DNA of 32,163 nt, taken from Isohypsibius dastychi (Eukaryota > Tardigrada > Eutardigrada > Parachela > Isohypsibiidae). This document shows, piece after piece, positions 1-10,000 of this stretch (position 1 is its first letter; each line of letters starts with the position of its first letter). Both the position numbers and the translations under genes were made by a program. Location of the stretch: contig JAQIWT010000140.1 in the NCBI GenBank assembly GCA_034696485.1, positions 1 to 32,163 on the forward strand. The letters run 5' to 3'. Under the pieces are notes generated by a model. It ran no database searches and was not told the DNA's origin. It saw only the letters and a program-made list of their open reading frames with translations.

Positions 1-39
1 CACCAGTCCACAAGTTTGGTACAAAACGTGCAGTATCTA

Positions 40-53
40 CCCCCCCCCCCCCC
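40..53. repeat. Poly-C tract (14 nt)
   Basis: Uninterrupted run of C. It is one of about ten G or C homopolymers of 8-28 nt in this window. Exact length in the assembly may be unreliable. Confidence 0.9.
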
Positions 54-637
54 ATCGTGATAGTTTCGTTTGCTCTGGAAAGGTTTGTCTTTTGCAGTAA
101 ATACCGTACATATTCAGTGGTGAATAACATTATTTTTGTGTTTCAGCAGTTGAACGGGGTACAAAGAATTCGTTTGAAACAACCCACCTCCCCCAACCGC
201 GAAATATTGGTCCCTGATCGTTAGCTTTGAAATAAATTTAATGTGACCTACGGTATTTATTCGTCTAGTACGGTAATTGGCCTACTGTATGTTTTGGAGA
301 TCTTTGCATTCGTGATGTATTGTTTGGGGCAGAACATATCTACTTCGATGAGGCTTTCGACGAACTTTCGCAATCATGAGTGATAAAGTCAAGGGCAATC
401 AACAAGACCAGTTGCTTTTACTGTCTATTGTTCACTGATATCATGTGAAATCATCGGTTGTTTGTCGTCCTGTCCTTGTCAAGTTTGAGTTTCAAGCACA
501 AACTCTAATTAATGGTTTAGCTGCGTATAAAGCTGAACCCGTGACCGCTTTCGCGCAAGTTCCGATGATTTATTCATTTTAAATTTAGGGGGGTCTATAG
601 CCAAACCAATAAAATGCCCGCAAAGCAGACCACTCAG

Positions 638-654
638 CCCCCCCCCCCCCCCCC
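638..654. repeat. Poly-C tract (17 nt)
   Basis: Uninterrupted run of 17 C residues in a gene-free stretch, of the same kind as the tracts at 40-53, 3752-3770 and 27878-27891. Confidence 0.9.
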
Positions 655-760
655 AAGAACTTTCTGTACTTTAAACCGGGAAAAATCGGTTCGGAAACTA
701 TTTTTCAGCGAATGTTCGGCCAGAGTTCAGGGAAATGAAGATAATAGTAGTACCACATAC

Positions 761-1085
761 CGAGAAGTGTTTCATTAATCAACGACTGGACAACGTTCAC
801 TGTTCCATTAAGATGCAGATACAGACCGCCGTCGGCCCCACTTTCCGCATACGCCTTCAATATTTTGGCTATTTCACCCCAAGTCCCACCATTTGGACCG
901 TCTGCAGTACGATTGCAGCGGAGTTTCATTTGTTGGGGGCCGTCGCAAGTGTAGAACTTGCAGGCGTCACCGTCAGATAGAAAATTAGCGTTGATGTGGG
1001 GTGCGTCGCCATTGCAGAAATCCGAAGCTGCCTGCGCCGTAATTTTGGACACGCACAAGAGAAAAAGTAACACAAGTTTGTACAT
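761..1085 (-). CDS. Small secreted Cys-containing protein, first exon
   Basis: Reading from 1085, the exon opens with a typical signal peptide (MYKLVLLFLLCVSKITAQA). A mature region follows with four cysteines spaced C..C..C..C (about residues 23-56) and N-glycosylation sequons (NRT, NGT, NET). The open frame runs on to a stop at 705. However, a good donor (GTATGT) sits right after the codons for ETLLG, and the residues beyond it (a run of Tyr) look intronic, so I end the exon at 761 in phase 1. An in-frame Met 18 codons further upstream exists, but the signal peptide favours the start used here. I do not recognise the family. The next exon was not found in the remaining 760 bases, so the gene is incomplete or really stops at 705. 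Confidence 0.55.
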
Positions 1086-1926
1086 CTCAGCTCGAACCGA
1101 ATTTACAACTGCCCAGTGGAATATTCCACGGGGAAACAATATCTTCTGTTCAACTCATTATCGTCACTGCGTGATCTGAAAATACTACTGATATCTTATC
1201 AAATCCTTCGAATTGTTTGAATTTTTCAGTAAGCTACAATACGTTCCTAAACGGCAGATAGTTGCATGTCACATGCGGGTGATATAACGCGAAGCACAGG
1301 CATTGCAGTAACATCGCTATTGTTGGCGTATCGCGATTCTCTCTAGCTTGAATGGCGAGTAAACTTGACGCTGATCTTTCATTATTAACAGATTTCACCG
1401 GCAAACAAAGCGCTTGTTCTTCTTCTTGGAACTCCGTTAAAATAGCAATTTGGTTCTGAATGATACCAAAACTACATAGCTTAAATAACTACTAGCTCAA
1501 ATAACCTTCAGAGTCGCAATAACTTGCCTGCTAATATGTTGCTGTAAAATATAACTACATCAAAGCCGTGTCCTTGAAATTCTCAAAACGAGGAAAATGT
1601 CGAAATAGCGTGTTGTAAAAATTGAGTTACAAAATCGGCATTGGCTTTTGAAATGTACCAAAAGTTCATCAAATGCAGAGAAGTTTTGGGCTCACCCAAC
1701 AAGCTAAATTTCGTTCAAATCCACATGGTAGATCAAAAGTTGTTTTAGGCGGAACTGGGACGATTTTTCTTGCTGGTGACTTTGGGTTTCCAGTCATTTA
1801 TAAATTTCGAAGTCAATATTTCAACATTTCGTTCGGTAGAAACTCATATACTTGTGAGCCCGATCGTTCGAGCTGTAGCTGCTTTTTTTGAGTGCAGTAT
1901 TTACCAAGATCACTTCTCGAAATCAT
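1086..1926. other. Gene-free stretch
   Basis: AT-rich sequence with short unconvincing open frames on the plus strand (1673-1976) that have no splice support or recognisable domain. The first part probably contains the promoter and 5' UTR of the minus-strand secreted protein. Confidence 0.4.
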
Positions 1927-1994
1927 GCCTGAAGGCTTTTACCGCTATATACCAGTCTCCAAGAAAAGAATATTAAATAGCGGTCACGCTGAAG
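1927..1994 (+). repeat. 68-bp inverted repeat, left copy
   Basis: This segment matches the reverse complement of 8593-8660 at roughly 60 of 68 positions by eye. It has a conserved start (GCCTRAAGGCTTTTACCGCT), a shared middle (CCAGTCTCCAAGAAAA) and a conserved end (ATAGCGGTCAC). Each copy also contains its own short inverted ends, ACCGCTAT and ATAGCGGT (1941-1948 and 1977-1984 here), as in a tiny MITE. The pair could be terminal repeats of a 6.7-kb element, or two independent insertions of one miniature element. Confidence 0.75.
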
Positions 1995-2284
1995 AAAGAT
2001 AGAGGAGACGGTATGACAGTTTCGATACTTCACATACACAGCGGCCAAAAAAATCAAAGGTTCAGATGAATAGCAGAATAGGGATTCGCAACGGACAAAA
2101 TGGTGCCAGAAGTGAGGGATGAAATGGAAGAGTTAACCTGAAATACAGTGTGGGAACAAGTTGCTAGGCGAATCGGATCTTCCTGGAGGATTGAAGTTTG
2201 TTGTTGTTTTACGGTTTATTTTGGTTTTCTTTGTTATTTGCAATATTTTGCTCAATACTGTGGTACTTGTGAAAATCTTTCCCA

Positions 2285-3039
2285 ATGGCTGGCGAAAGAG
2301 CCAAATCACAAATTGCACTGCTGCTAAAGATGAACGACTTTGAGAAACAAGTTCCTGATGCAAAGCAACCTCTGGTCCAAAGATGGAGAGAAGCGGCAGA
2401 AAACGCCTTTACGATTGTCACAACTCAACAATTTAACAAAGAAATATTCGATGAAAAAGACAAAGTGATCAGAGCCAGCATGGAGGAAGTCTGTAAAGAG
2501 CATAAAGCCATCGAGAAGCATTACGACATGATACTGAGCGCAAACAGTTGCCGAATCTACTATCGTGAACGTGCGAAAGTCGGCCTGATTAATGTCCCAA
2601 AACCCAAGGCGGATGCGAAGTCATTCATCGAAAGCATAGCGGATATAGGTCGTCGAACGGAATATGAGGACGCAGTTGTTGAGCTTGGTCGGAGATACTT
2701 CTACGTCTGGGGGTTGCAGTCCCTGCAGGAGAGTATATTTATTGATGAGAGGAGAGACTATTTGGATGTAATGGACGACCGCTTTCTGATCAATCCTTTC
2801 GTTCGGCCGCATGTCTGGCCTCCAGTTTACCCAAACGGATACCGAGCAGTCAAGATGACTATATGCGTGAAAAAGGCTTTGAATGCTTACATGCATGCAA
2901 ACGACCTGGCATCTGAAGTGTTTCACGCCAAGTGCTACGATTTTGAACCTTTGGACGCTGTTGGAACTTTAACTCAAACTCAGCGAGAGTTCCTCAAGGA
3001 GCTCATGATCTACAAGAAGAAGAATATTCGAACACGTAC
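2285..3039 (+). CDS. Orphan protein, first coding block
   Basis: A 251-codon open stretch from an ATG at 2285 with strongly coding-like composition. It is rich in K, E, D, R and aromatics, with helical segments in the first 90 residues and a Trp/Pro-rich patch near residue 180 (RPHVWPPVYPNGY). No domain is recognised. The frame continues to 3352, but after KKKNIRTR the composition changes to Ser/Thr/Asn-rich text and a good donor (GTATGT at 3040) occurs, so I end the exon there in phase 2. The large coding block at 5697 begins with an acceptor needing exactly phase 2. The two may therefore form one protein of about 750 residues, directly or through a small exon at 5463-5600. The block lies inside the interval bounded by the 68-bp inverted repeats. 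It could equally be a separate gene. Confidence 0.6.
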
Positions 3040-3449
3040 GTATGTTGCATATGCCCCATTTTTGCAAACCAGAATACACTATAATTGTACATGTTTGACC
3101 TTAAACTCCATTCGCCCGCTTCAAATCAGCGGAGCACCGGTCACTAAATATCATCTGGCGATTCGTGCCCACACCGACCTTGTTGCAACGCTCAGTTGCA
3201 CGTCGTTCCCCAACCCTGCCAACTTCAGCAGCAAAACTTCGAAGTTTTTTGACATGATCAGAGTTGAAATCATGATAATCATGTCCGAGCCAAGTTCTAA
3301 GAAAGTCACGAAAAATGAGCCGCGAATCATCGAGAGAATAGTTAAGTGGTAGCAGAGGAAGAGTGGTAGGAGGAGTGGAATTTTCGGCAAGAGAGAGGGC
3401 CTGCACGTACCTTGCAGTGCTTTGCCTTGAATACGCAAGCAATTCTAAA

Positions 3450-3460
3450 GGGGGGGGGGG
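3450..3460. repeat. Poly-G tract (11 nt)
   Basis: Uninterrupted G run just after the end of the first orphan coding block. Confidence 0.85.
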
Positions 3461-3751
3461 CTTTGCGCGATGGAGGCAATTTGAGTATTCAATGGTCTGA
3501 CTGCGTAGTTTTGTTGTCCGCCCCCGCCACCTCTGAAGTCAAGTATGGGATTTCGAGCAATGATGCTTCTGAAAATGAGCCGAAGTGGCCTGAGATATGA
3601 AATCGATTGCCATCTCAAACGGATTATTATTTCAGAAGCACCAAAAACCAAATATTGTTTTTTGAATCTTTTTTATGTGAAACGTTACTTTTTCGAGACA
3701 TCCCCCCCCCTCCCCCTCTTTCCAAACCTACTTTCGTTTGCGTCTGGTCTA

Positions 3752-3770
3752 CCCCCCCCCCCCCCCCCCC
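3752..3770. repeat. Poly-C tract (19 nt)
   Basis: Uninterrupted run of 19 C, closely following a C9-T-C5 run at 3702-3716. Confidence 0.9.
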
Positions 3771-3882
3771 ACGAGCATAACGTTATATATGGATGACCCC
3801 CAAAAAGTTTTCAAAAATGTTTTGATAAGTCTGCCTGCTCAAGACCTAATTTCTAACGCTCAACCTAAGATCAGCAGTACAG

Positions 3883-4030
3883 AGTGGTCTCGAGTAAATG
3901 CCCCGCCCTTCTGTATGGATCAAATTACCGGGCTTGGAGAGCTTTTGGATTCAGAAAGTGGTCTCGAATAAATGCCCTGCCCTTCTGTATGGATCAAATT
4001 ATCGGGCTTGGAGAGCTTTTAGATTCAGAC
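3883..4030. repeat. 74-bp tandem duplication, two copies
   Basis: Two adjacent copies, 3883-3956 and 3957-4030, begin AGTGGTCTCGARTAAATGCC and end in GGATTCAG or AGATTCAG. They differ at only a few positions, which points to a fairly recent tandem duplication. The in-frame protein is not convincing. Confidence 0.85.
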
Positions 4031-4453
4031 AGACACAATATCGAAAAGTTGACTTCAGAATTTGAATTGGACCAAAAACCTAATTACCCAGCAAAGTATG
4101 TGCAATATTACGCAAAATATGATTTTCGTCTATTAGTTCGATCTCGATGAAACGAAATTCCCCGAGTAGACTCGAAATCCATTTCGGCTGAATGAACTTT
4201 TCAACCGATTCCGGAAAAAAACTGAATTTTAAAAAACACGGTACCACGCAGTTTTACTCCATTTTCGTCAAGGTATTGATTTCTAATGTTCTTCTTTCAA
4301 AATCTTGAGACATGTTTTTGGAATTCGATTCAATGAGCAGCGAACTAGAGGCATTCAGGAAAGCAATGCATAAAATGAGCTGTTTTGGACATCACTCTCT
4401 TTGTTTATTATTGTTTGTGAACCTGAAAACCCCGGTGAAAATGACAAAACCCG

Positions 4454-4504
4454 CCCCCCCCCCATATTCTTCAGGCGGGGGGGGGGGGGGGGGGGGGGGG
4501 GGGG
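4454..4504. repeat. C10 tract followed by G28 tract
   Basis: A run of C (4454-4463) and a run of 28 G (4477-4504) are separated by 13 bases. On one strand this can fold as a C/G hairpin, and the G run itself can form G-quadruplex structures. It is the longest homopolymer in the window, and its true length is uncertain. Confidence 0.85.
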
Positions 4505-4934
4505 ATATGTCATCTATTGTCGCCACGTGATTGCGAAGCAAGACTTCTGCAACACCTAACACCACAACCAATCTTGAAGCTCCTCCTCCCCCTCTTGTCA
4601 AGAAATCGGAAATCGAGCAAGAATACCAGAAATTCAAATGCTGACCATTGTCGGTATGCTCCAAGACAAAAACTGAATCTAAAAATAAATTTCATTTGCA
4701 ACGAGACAACTAACACCTTGAAGCGAGTGGATTTTAATTGAGAGAAAAGGACTTGTAGCTTAACTTGTTGACCTCAGCTAGAAGAGTAAAGTACAGCGGC
4801 GAGATAGAAGAAAAATGGAAAATCATACAGACTGATGGTGAAAAGAACTTTTGAGAAGACGGCTAAGGATCAGGTGATGTTGCAGACAGATTATGTAAAC
4901 ATAACTTTAACGCGACAAACTCACTCTTTTCAAG

Positions 4935-5099
4935 TTAATCATCGTTTGTAATTGGTTTGTCAATCCTTCCAGTCTCGCCATGATGACGAGCCTGACGAGT
5001 TCGATCGGCGATAGGATGGTTGGAAACCATAGCTGAGGCATCATCCCTATTGTAATCCATTGAGGGATTGGCAGATAGATCAGAGTCAGATCGAGACAT
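4935..5099 (-). CDS. Possible short Ser/Asp-rich protein
   Basis: A 54-codon frame starts at an ATG at 5099. It begins MSRSDSDLSANPSMDYNRDD, is hydrophilic throughout, and ends in THR/ASP-rich residues before the stop at 4935. Composition is protein-like (Ser, Asp, Arg and His rich, few hydrophobics) and resembles a disordered exon rather than random translation. There is no signal peptide, domain or homologue I recognise. It lies opposite to the putative long intron of the orphan gene. It may be one exon of a larger minus-strand gene or a chance frame. Confidence 0.3.
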   Translation of the reverse strand: MSRSDSDLSANPSMDYNRDDASAMVSNHPIADRTRQARHHGETGRIDKPITNDD

Positions 5100-5400
5100 G
5101 ATATAAAAACTGTACAACCCGGCGATCAACAACTGACTCAAAGCGTTCGAGCAAGTCGAATGAAGGCGCTGTACAAAAGAACAGACGTAACTGCGCAGAA
5201 GTGCGCATCAGAATGAGCCGTTTCAGACATGAAAGATGGGAGCAAACAACCGACAAAGCGACGCTCAAATCACGTGTCGCAAAGAATTGACCACAATTAA
5301 GGCATTTCGTTTCTTAATTTCCATTTTGTAAGTGGTTTGTCAATTCACGAGAATTTTATGCATCACCGACGGTAGAGAAAAAATTCTTTCGTTTTCAAGA

Positions 5401-5456
5401 AAGTTTTTGGGAAACATCATAGTCAGTGAAGTTTTTGGCCAACATCATAGTCAATG
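5401..5456. repeat. 28-bp direct repeat, two copies
   Basis: Adjacent units 5401-5428 and 5429-5456 share AAGTTTTTGG, then AACATCATAGTCA, with a few differences. They end just before the candidate acceptor at 5462. Confidence 0.8.
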
Positions 5457-5462
5457 ATACAG

Positions 5463-5600
5463 AAACAGAACGAAATTCGAGGGGGACAGTATGCCCGCCC
5501 GTCTGAGTCTGGTGAGATGCCAGATCATGGCCCCCGCCAGACATGGGTACTTGATTTCCTCGCAATACGGCATCACGTCTTGGAAGGATACAGACTTGCG
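5463..5600 (+). CDS. Possible internal exon of the orphan gene
   Basis: An open stretch preceded by an AG (ATACAG) and translating to protein-like text (…CQIMAPARHGYLISSQYG…). If it ends at the weak donor GTGGTC at 5601 it is 138 nt long with phase 2 on both sides. It would thus fit without frame change between the donor at 3039 and the acceptor at 5696, leaving a 96-nt intron before the next exon. The frame otherwise stops at a TAG at about 5632. The weak donor is the main reason for doubt. A better donor (GTGAGA) inside it would give the wrong phase. Confidence 0.3.
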
Positions 5601-5696
5601 GTGGTCTGATTTGATTTTCACAGGACCCCGCTAGATAAGCAAATGATCACCATTTTCAACCTGTACAAAATGCTTAAACAGAATATCGTGTTTCAG

Positions 5697-7197
5697 CACC
5701 GAATCCACAGGGAAAGAAAGGGTGGTTATCAGGGTCAACACAAATGTTTCATTACAAGGAAGACGAATTGATGAACGAGAAATTGGACCGCCTCAATTAT
5801 CCGTAAGCTCAACATTGTCCCCGTCTTTGACCTTCATAAACCTGCAAAATGACCTTTCTAGACAAGGGCTTGCTTCATCAGCAGGTTTTCCACCATATAC
5901 GCCTTCACGCATTCTGGATGATATTCTGACCTTGGAGCAAGTTACAAAAACACCACCAGAAATGATTGAGAAGATGTTCCTGGACAGGCTTAAGTTATGC
6001 ACCATGATTGGAGAACTCGATGAGAGCTTCATGAATGTCAGAGATGGATTGGACGGAAAAGAGCTGAGTGACTGTGACGAACTACAGGCTCTTGTTGTCA
6101 AGAACCTGGGGAAATATCTGATATCGTCGCGCACGTACTTCGTTTGTGTTCATGGCTGGCATCTTCTTTACCTTCTCTACATCAGAATGTACCGCGCTGC
6201 TGAGTTAATCCGAGCAATTGTAGCAGCCCGCAGTGTTGTTGAGGAGAATGCTCATTGGAAAAAAAGAGTGATGGACGTGAAGGAGAGTTATGCAGCTTTT
6301 GTCACATTCCTGAACGACTCGTCGAGAACTCCCGACACCCTCAACGGTCAAACAGAAGTTCAACTCATCGCCATTGCTAAGGACATTTTTGACCGTCTGT
6401 CTCAGGCGATGGATGGAATGGATGTGTGTGGAATATTTTATAAGGATGTGTTAAAGGTTTTTAATACACCGGACATCCGAAAACCGGCATTTGATGAGGC
6501 GTATATTATAAAAGATCAGTTTGTCATCGATGCTAAATCAAACTTGTTTACTGGCAACGTCGGAACTGATCCCTACAAACTGCCGTTTCCAGATTTGTGC
6601 GCGGTCGGGAACCTGGTTCGTGTTTTTGAAGCCAGAAATCTCAAAATTACCTTGTATCAACCACGACCAGAAATCAGACACGCGCCCGTGCTTCAGCCCT
6701 TTGTCCTCCACCCAGAAACGGATGACCCTTGTGTGGACTTCCTATCGCCCGTGACGGAGGTCTTCCACTACATGCTCAAATGTGCCGCTGACCAGACTTT
6801 TGTCGGTTTAAGACCTGATCCACCACCCGTCATAACTCATTCACAGAACTTCACGAATAATCCACCGCTAACCACTGCCAAGTTCCATAATTACGACCAT
6901 CGCAGTTTTGTTCATCAGCACAACGATGAAAAAAATGAGCCGACAGTGTGCAGGTTATACACAGCCCCCGCACAATTGATCATATCTCAAGAAACGAAAA
7001 CAAAGTGGGCTGATTTGGAGAAGGAATTTCCTGCTGTCTTTTACGCACAGAACCTGAACTCAAATGGTACACCACACACCGGCGTACTCACCAAATTTAC
7101 AACCCAATGGGGGATACACGACAGTAAGATTGTATCCAAGGAGAAAGTGCCGTCATGGTTTTTGAAATTCCTGAGTATAAAATCACCGCCTTTATAA
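5697..7197 (+). CDS. Orphan protein, main coding block
   Basis: About 499 codons open without interruption from an acceptor (GTGTTTCAG, 5688-5696) to TAA at 7197. The frame has no ATG at its beginning and is open back to the acceptor, so this is a downstream exon needing a phase-2 partner. Features seen: an N-terminal Ser/Thr/Pro stretch, then a long helical region with a moderately hydrophobic patch (…VCVHGWHLLYLLYIRMYRAAELI…, about 145-170). Next come more helices with charged residues, then a Pro-rich C-terminal third with two His/Asn-rich loops (FHNYDH, FVHQHND). I recognise no domain, catalytic motif or transposase signature. The length and lack of stops leave little doubt that it codes. 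It lies within the 68-bp inverted repeats, so carriage by a mobile element is possible but unproven. Confidence 0.7.
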
Positions 7198-8000
7198 ACA
7201 TCGTGGTTTCGATAGACGCTTCGCTCTGCGGGCCAGCAGTTGATAGTTCGACGGGTTTTTGGTTGATTTATAGAAATGGCCCGATTTTGTGAATTTTTTT
7301 TTTCTTTCACATCCAGCGTTGTGAAATTGTACAATCGAGCCGACCTGGTTATCCATCAATATCCTGCAAAGATCCAATAAGAGGATGCTGTGTAGAACTG
7401 CTCCCAACAAAACTAGAAAACATAGGTTGAAGAGGTTCACTTGACGTAGACAAAAGTATTTCCACGGTGGACAAGTGAAGCAATGTATATAGATAAGAGT
7501 TCTGTTTATTCAGTAGTTTGCATTGGGCAAACAATCAAGCGGATCTCAGTTGTGTTCTGTCGCAAATATCAATGAATTTTTCAGTGTTAGGATATTATGC
7601 AGGTGATGTATCGGGGGTTTGGAGAAATGGGTTTGGTGAACCGAGGAGTTGAAAAAAACGGATTCTTGAAACGTTTCAGGCAAACAGTCGAGAGATAAAA
7701 CCGTGCTTGTTAACCTACGGTTCGAGAAAACGGTTACAAATCTTCGCTGGTAAGTGGCTCTTTCGGGTGCCGTGCAAGATAAATCAACCATCCTAATATA
7801 TGTCGTAGTAGAAGAGAAGGTACCTTGCTTGACTCGCCGTTGTTCCTTATTCAGGCCTTTCACAGCCTGGGGGAATGTGGTGTGAATAACCTTAAGCACG
7901 GATCTTAGCAGAGAAGAACGTCTTTGAACTCAAGAGAGCAATCTCAACATCTCTCTCGTCATTTGATATTTCGTAATATTGAAAATAACGTCTGAGTAAA
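7198..8000. other. Gene-free stretch
   Basis: 3' flank of the orphan gene and 5' flank of the glycine-rich secreted protein. Minus-strand open frames here (7192-7440 and 7546-7899) lack good starts and recognisable features. One begins with a hydrophobic run but its start codon would be GTG, so I do not call it. Confidence 0.4.
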
Positions 8001-10000
8001 ATGGGGATTTTAATTCGATTCGGATTGATTTTTATCTATGGAGCTATTTTGCCGTTTTGCTCAACACAGTTTCCTGCGATACCCTGGCTGACAATACCAT
8101 CTCGATATTCTGGAATGCCATTATGTAAGTGTTATCAATCTGGGCCCATAGGGGGGGGGAGGGGCTGTCTCAACATGCACTTTTCTCAGGTGGAGGGAGT
8201 CAAAGTCCATAAAGCATGAAAATTATGAGCTTTTCTTGTTTCTTTTTTCTGCGAATATAGGAACATAAAATGGTGTGAATTATTCTGAAGTTTGTGGACG
8301 GATATAGTAGAGATTCATAAATTACTCGAATTTTTTACGAATATCAACTTTCGATAAGGACAGAGGTTGAAGAAACTTGCTCTACTAGTACATTTAGGCT
8401 AAAAAACTCTCCAGAGATGCTTGATTTTAAAGGAGTACTACGAGCACTGCAGGAAACCATACACAGAATAAGTTCACCATCCCCCAAATCCCGGACCCTT
8501 AAACCTGGCTTTCTCAGCAGCAGGTCAATTTCTTCCAGATGTCGATCCTTGAGAATGTTCAAGGGATTTTCCGGAGGCTTTTTAACACTGACCTTCAGTG
8601 TGACCGCTATATACATATATTTTCTTGGAGACTGGTTAATAGCGGTAAAAGCCTTTAGGCTTCATCCCGAGCTTGCTTTTGCCAATATTTAACCTTAAAA
8701 TAAGTGCTATATGTCAAACGATCGGTTATGACATCAGAATAAACTGGACGAAGGATAATTTTGCAATATCAATTCTGAAATTTTTTATTGACCAAAAGCT
8801 CAAGGTCACCAGCGAGAAAAAGTTGACTCTTTTGCCAAATAACATTTTTGAATTACACATGCAATCTCAATTAGATGATTTGCAATCGATAGACTTGAAA
8901 TCGTATTACAGTTGATGATCCTTTGTGACGGTACTTTGAAAGATTCGAATTTTCAGATGAATTTAACTAAGTTCCATTTTAGAGATCAAACGAAACTTCG
9001 TAAGCTCAAGGACGAAGTTTCAACCAGCAACATATCAGCGGCCAAAGATATTTCAGTGTTGACCTTTCCAAAAACATTGCTAAGATCGATATGCTTCAAT
9101 TGTAAATTAAATTGAAGCTTTAATGTTTGTGAAAACCAATGATGAGTCATATTTAAATATCGTTAAAAATAAGAACATGAATTATGAATGGAAAGCCTCC
9201 GGACGTCGTGAGTAGCACGAGCGGGTTGCACAGCAATTTTTTGTTCAAGTCGGAAGTCGAAGAAAACTCGGAAAAATAACAGTTTGTGGTTAGAAACCAA
9301 AACAGTCTATGGCATTTCGCGATTGAAGCGGATAATTAAGATATCTTAATTCGGCAAAACAGTGCAAACCGGGAGACAGCTGAATGTTGTAGCACTTGCA
9401 TACTTAGAACGGAAAACAAAGAAATCCTTTCACCGCGTAATCGTGACCGAATTCACCGTAAACTGGGCCGTGTTTGGAACAGTCCACTCTTGTATTTCTG
9501 ACGCCATCAATCGAAAATGTTATCCCTGTTTTCGAGATCAGTAGTCCCGAATTAAGTGGTACTCCCCCAATAATCTCGAAGTCTTCAAACTCTCCTCAAA
9601 ACTACACAAGTGTGCTTTTTACTGATAGACTTTAACTTCAGACTTTCCGAACGCTCCGGTTTACGCGGCATCCGCACCGCAAGAGCAGCAGACCGCATAT
9701 GGGGCATACGTGATGGACTACTTCTTCGAGCAACCTGCGACTGAAGCCCCGGAGGCTGATTTGAAATCTGCAGATCTTGCAAAGCCCACTCCTTCTCCAC
9801 CGCTCGGATCAACATTCAACCAAATTGCGGGTGCTCAAGATGAGACTGGAAAAACAGGAGGAGGAACTAGGTTCGCCGGGTCACTCGGTGGGCCAGGTTC
9901 AACAGCTGGAGCGGGAGTTGGAGGTGGAATGGGCACTGGAGGAGGCGCCGGGGGCGCTGGAGCTGGAGGCGGTGGTGGTGGTGGCGGAAAAGGCAAATGA
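8001..10000 (+). CDS. Secreted glycine-rich protein, two exons
   Basis: Exon 1 is 8001-8124 and exon 2 is 9642-10000, giving 160 residues. Exon 1 starts with a signal peptide (MGILIRFGLIFIYGAILPFC) followed by a short Pro/Trp stretch, and ends at a strong donor (GTAAGT) in phase 1. Exon 2 follows TTAACTTCAG, restores the frame through a split Tyr codon (T/AC), and encodes an acidic, Pro-rich middle (…MDYFFEQPATEAPEADL…). A C-terminal tail made almost only of Gly, Ala and Thr follows, ending in eight glycines and GKGK before the TGA. Matching phase and matching theme support joining the exons. An undetected internal exon is possible. The composition suggests an extracellular matrix, cuticle or egg-coat type protein; that role is inference. 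The 1.5-kb intron contains the right copy of the 68-bp repeat. Confidence 0.65.
8593..8660 (-). repeat. 68-bp inverted repeat, right copy
   Basis: Reverse-complement match of 1927-1994. It has the same outer sequence and the same internal ACCGCTAT/ATAGCGGT ends. It falls inside the intron of the glycine-rich gene model. This argues that the copies may be separate miniature elements rather than the ends of one transposon. Confidence 0.75.

Larger units (their letters stand above)
1..760. other. Flank without a confident gene
   Basis: I see no convincing coding exon here on either strand. The segment holds two long C homopolymers (40-53 and 638-654). It could be the first intron or 3' part of the minus-strand secreted-protein gene whose exon ends at 761, but I found no following exon. 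Confidence 0.4.
3040..5462. other. Putative long intron or intergenic region rich in repeats
   Basis: This stretch lies between the two orphan coding blocks. It holds G/C homopolymers (3450-3460, 3702-3710, 3752-3770, 4454-4504), a 74-bp tandem duplication (3883-4030), a possible short minus-strand gene (4935-5099) and a 28-bp direct repeat (5401-5456). The plus-strand open frames over the homopolymers encode poly-Pro or poly-Gly and look spurious. Confidence 0.45.

Noticed and set aside
3040-3352. Continuation of the first orphan ORF to its stop at 3352
   Set aside because: Composition turns unlike the preceding protein right after a good GTATGT donor, so it is probably intron read-through.
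4312-4664. Open frames on both strands with poly-Gly or poly-Pro over the G28 tract
   Set aside because: They are created by homopolymers and have no start, splice or domain support.
7192-7440. Minus-strand frame with a hydrophobic start resembling a signal peptide
   Set aside because: The start codon would be GTG and no ATG or splice acceptor supports it.
7546-7899. 117-codon minus-strand open frame
   Set aside because: No ATG at a sensible place, no domain, and composition near random.
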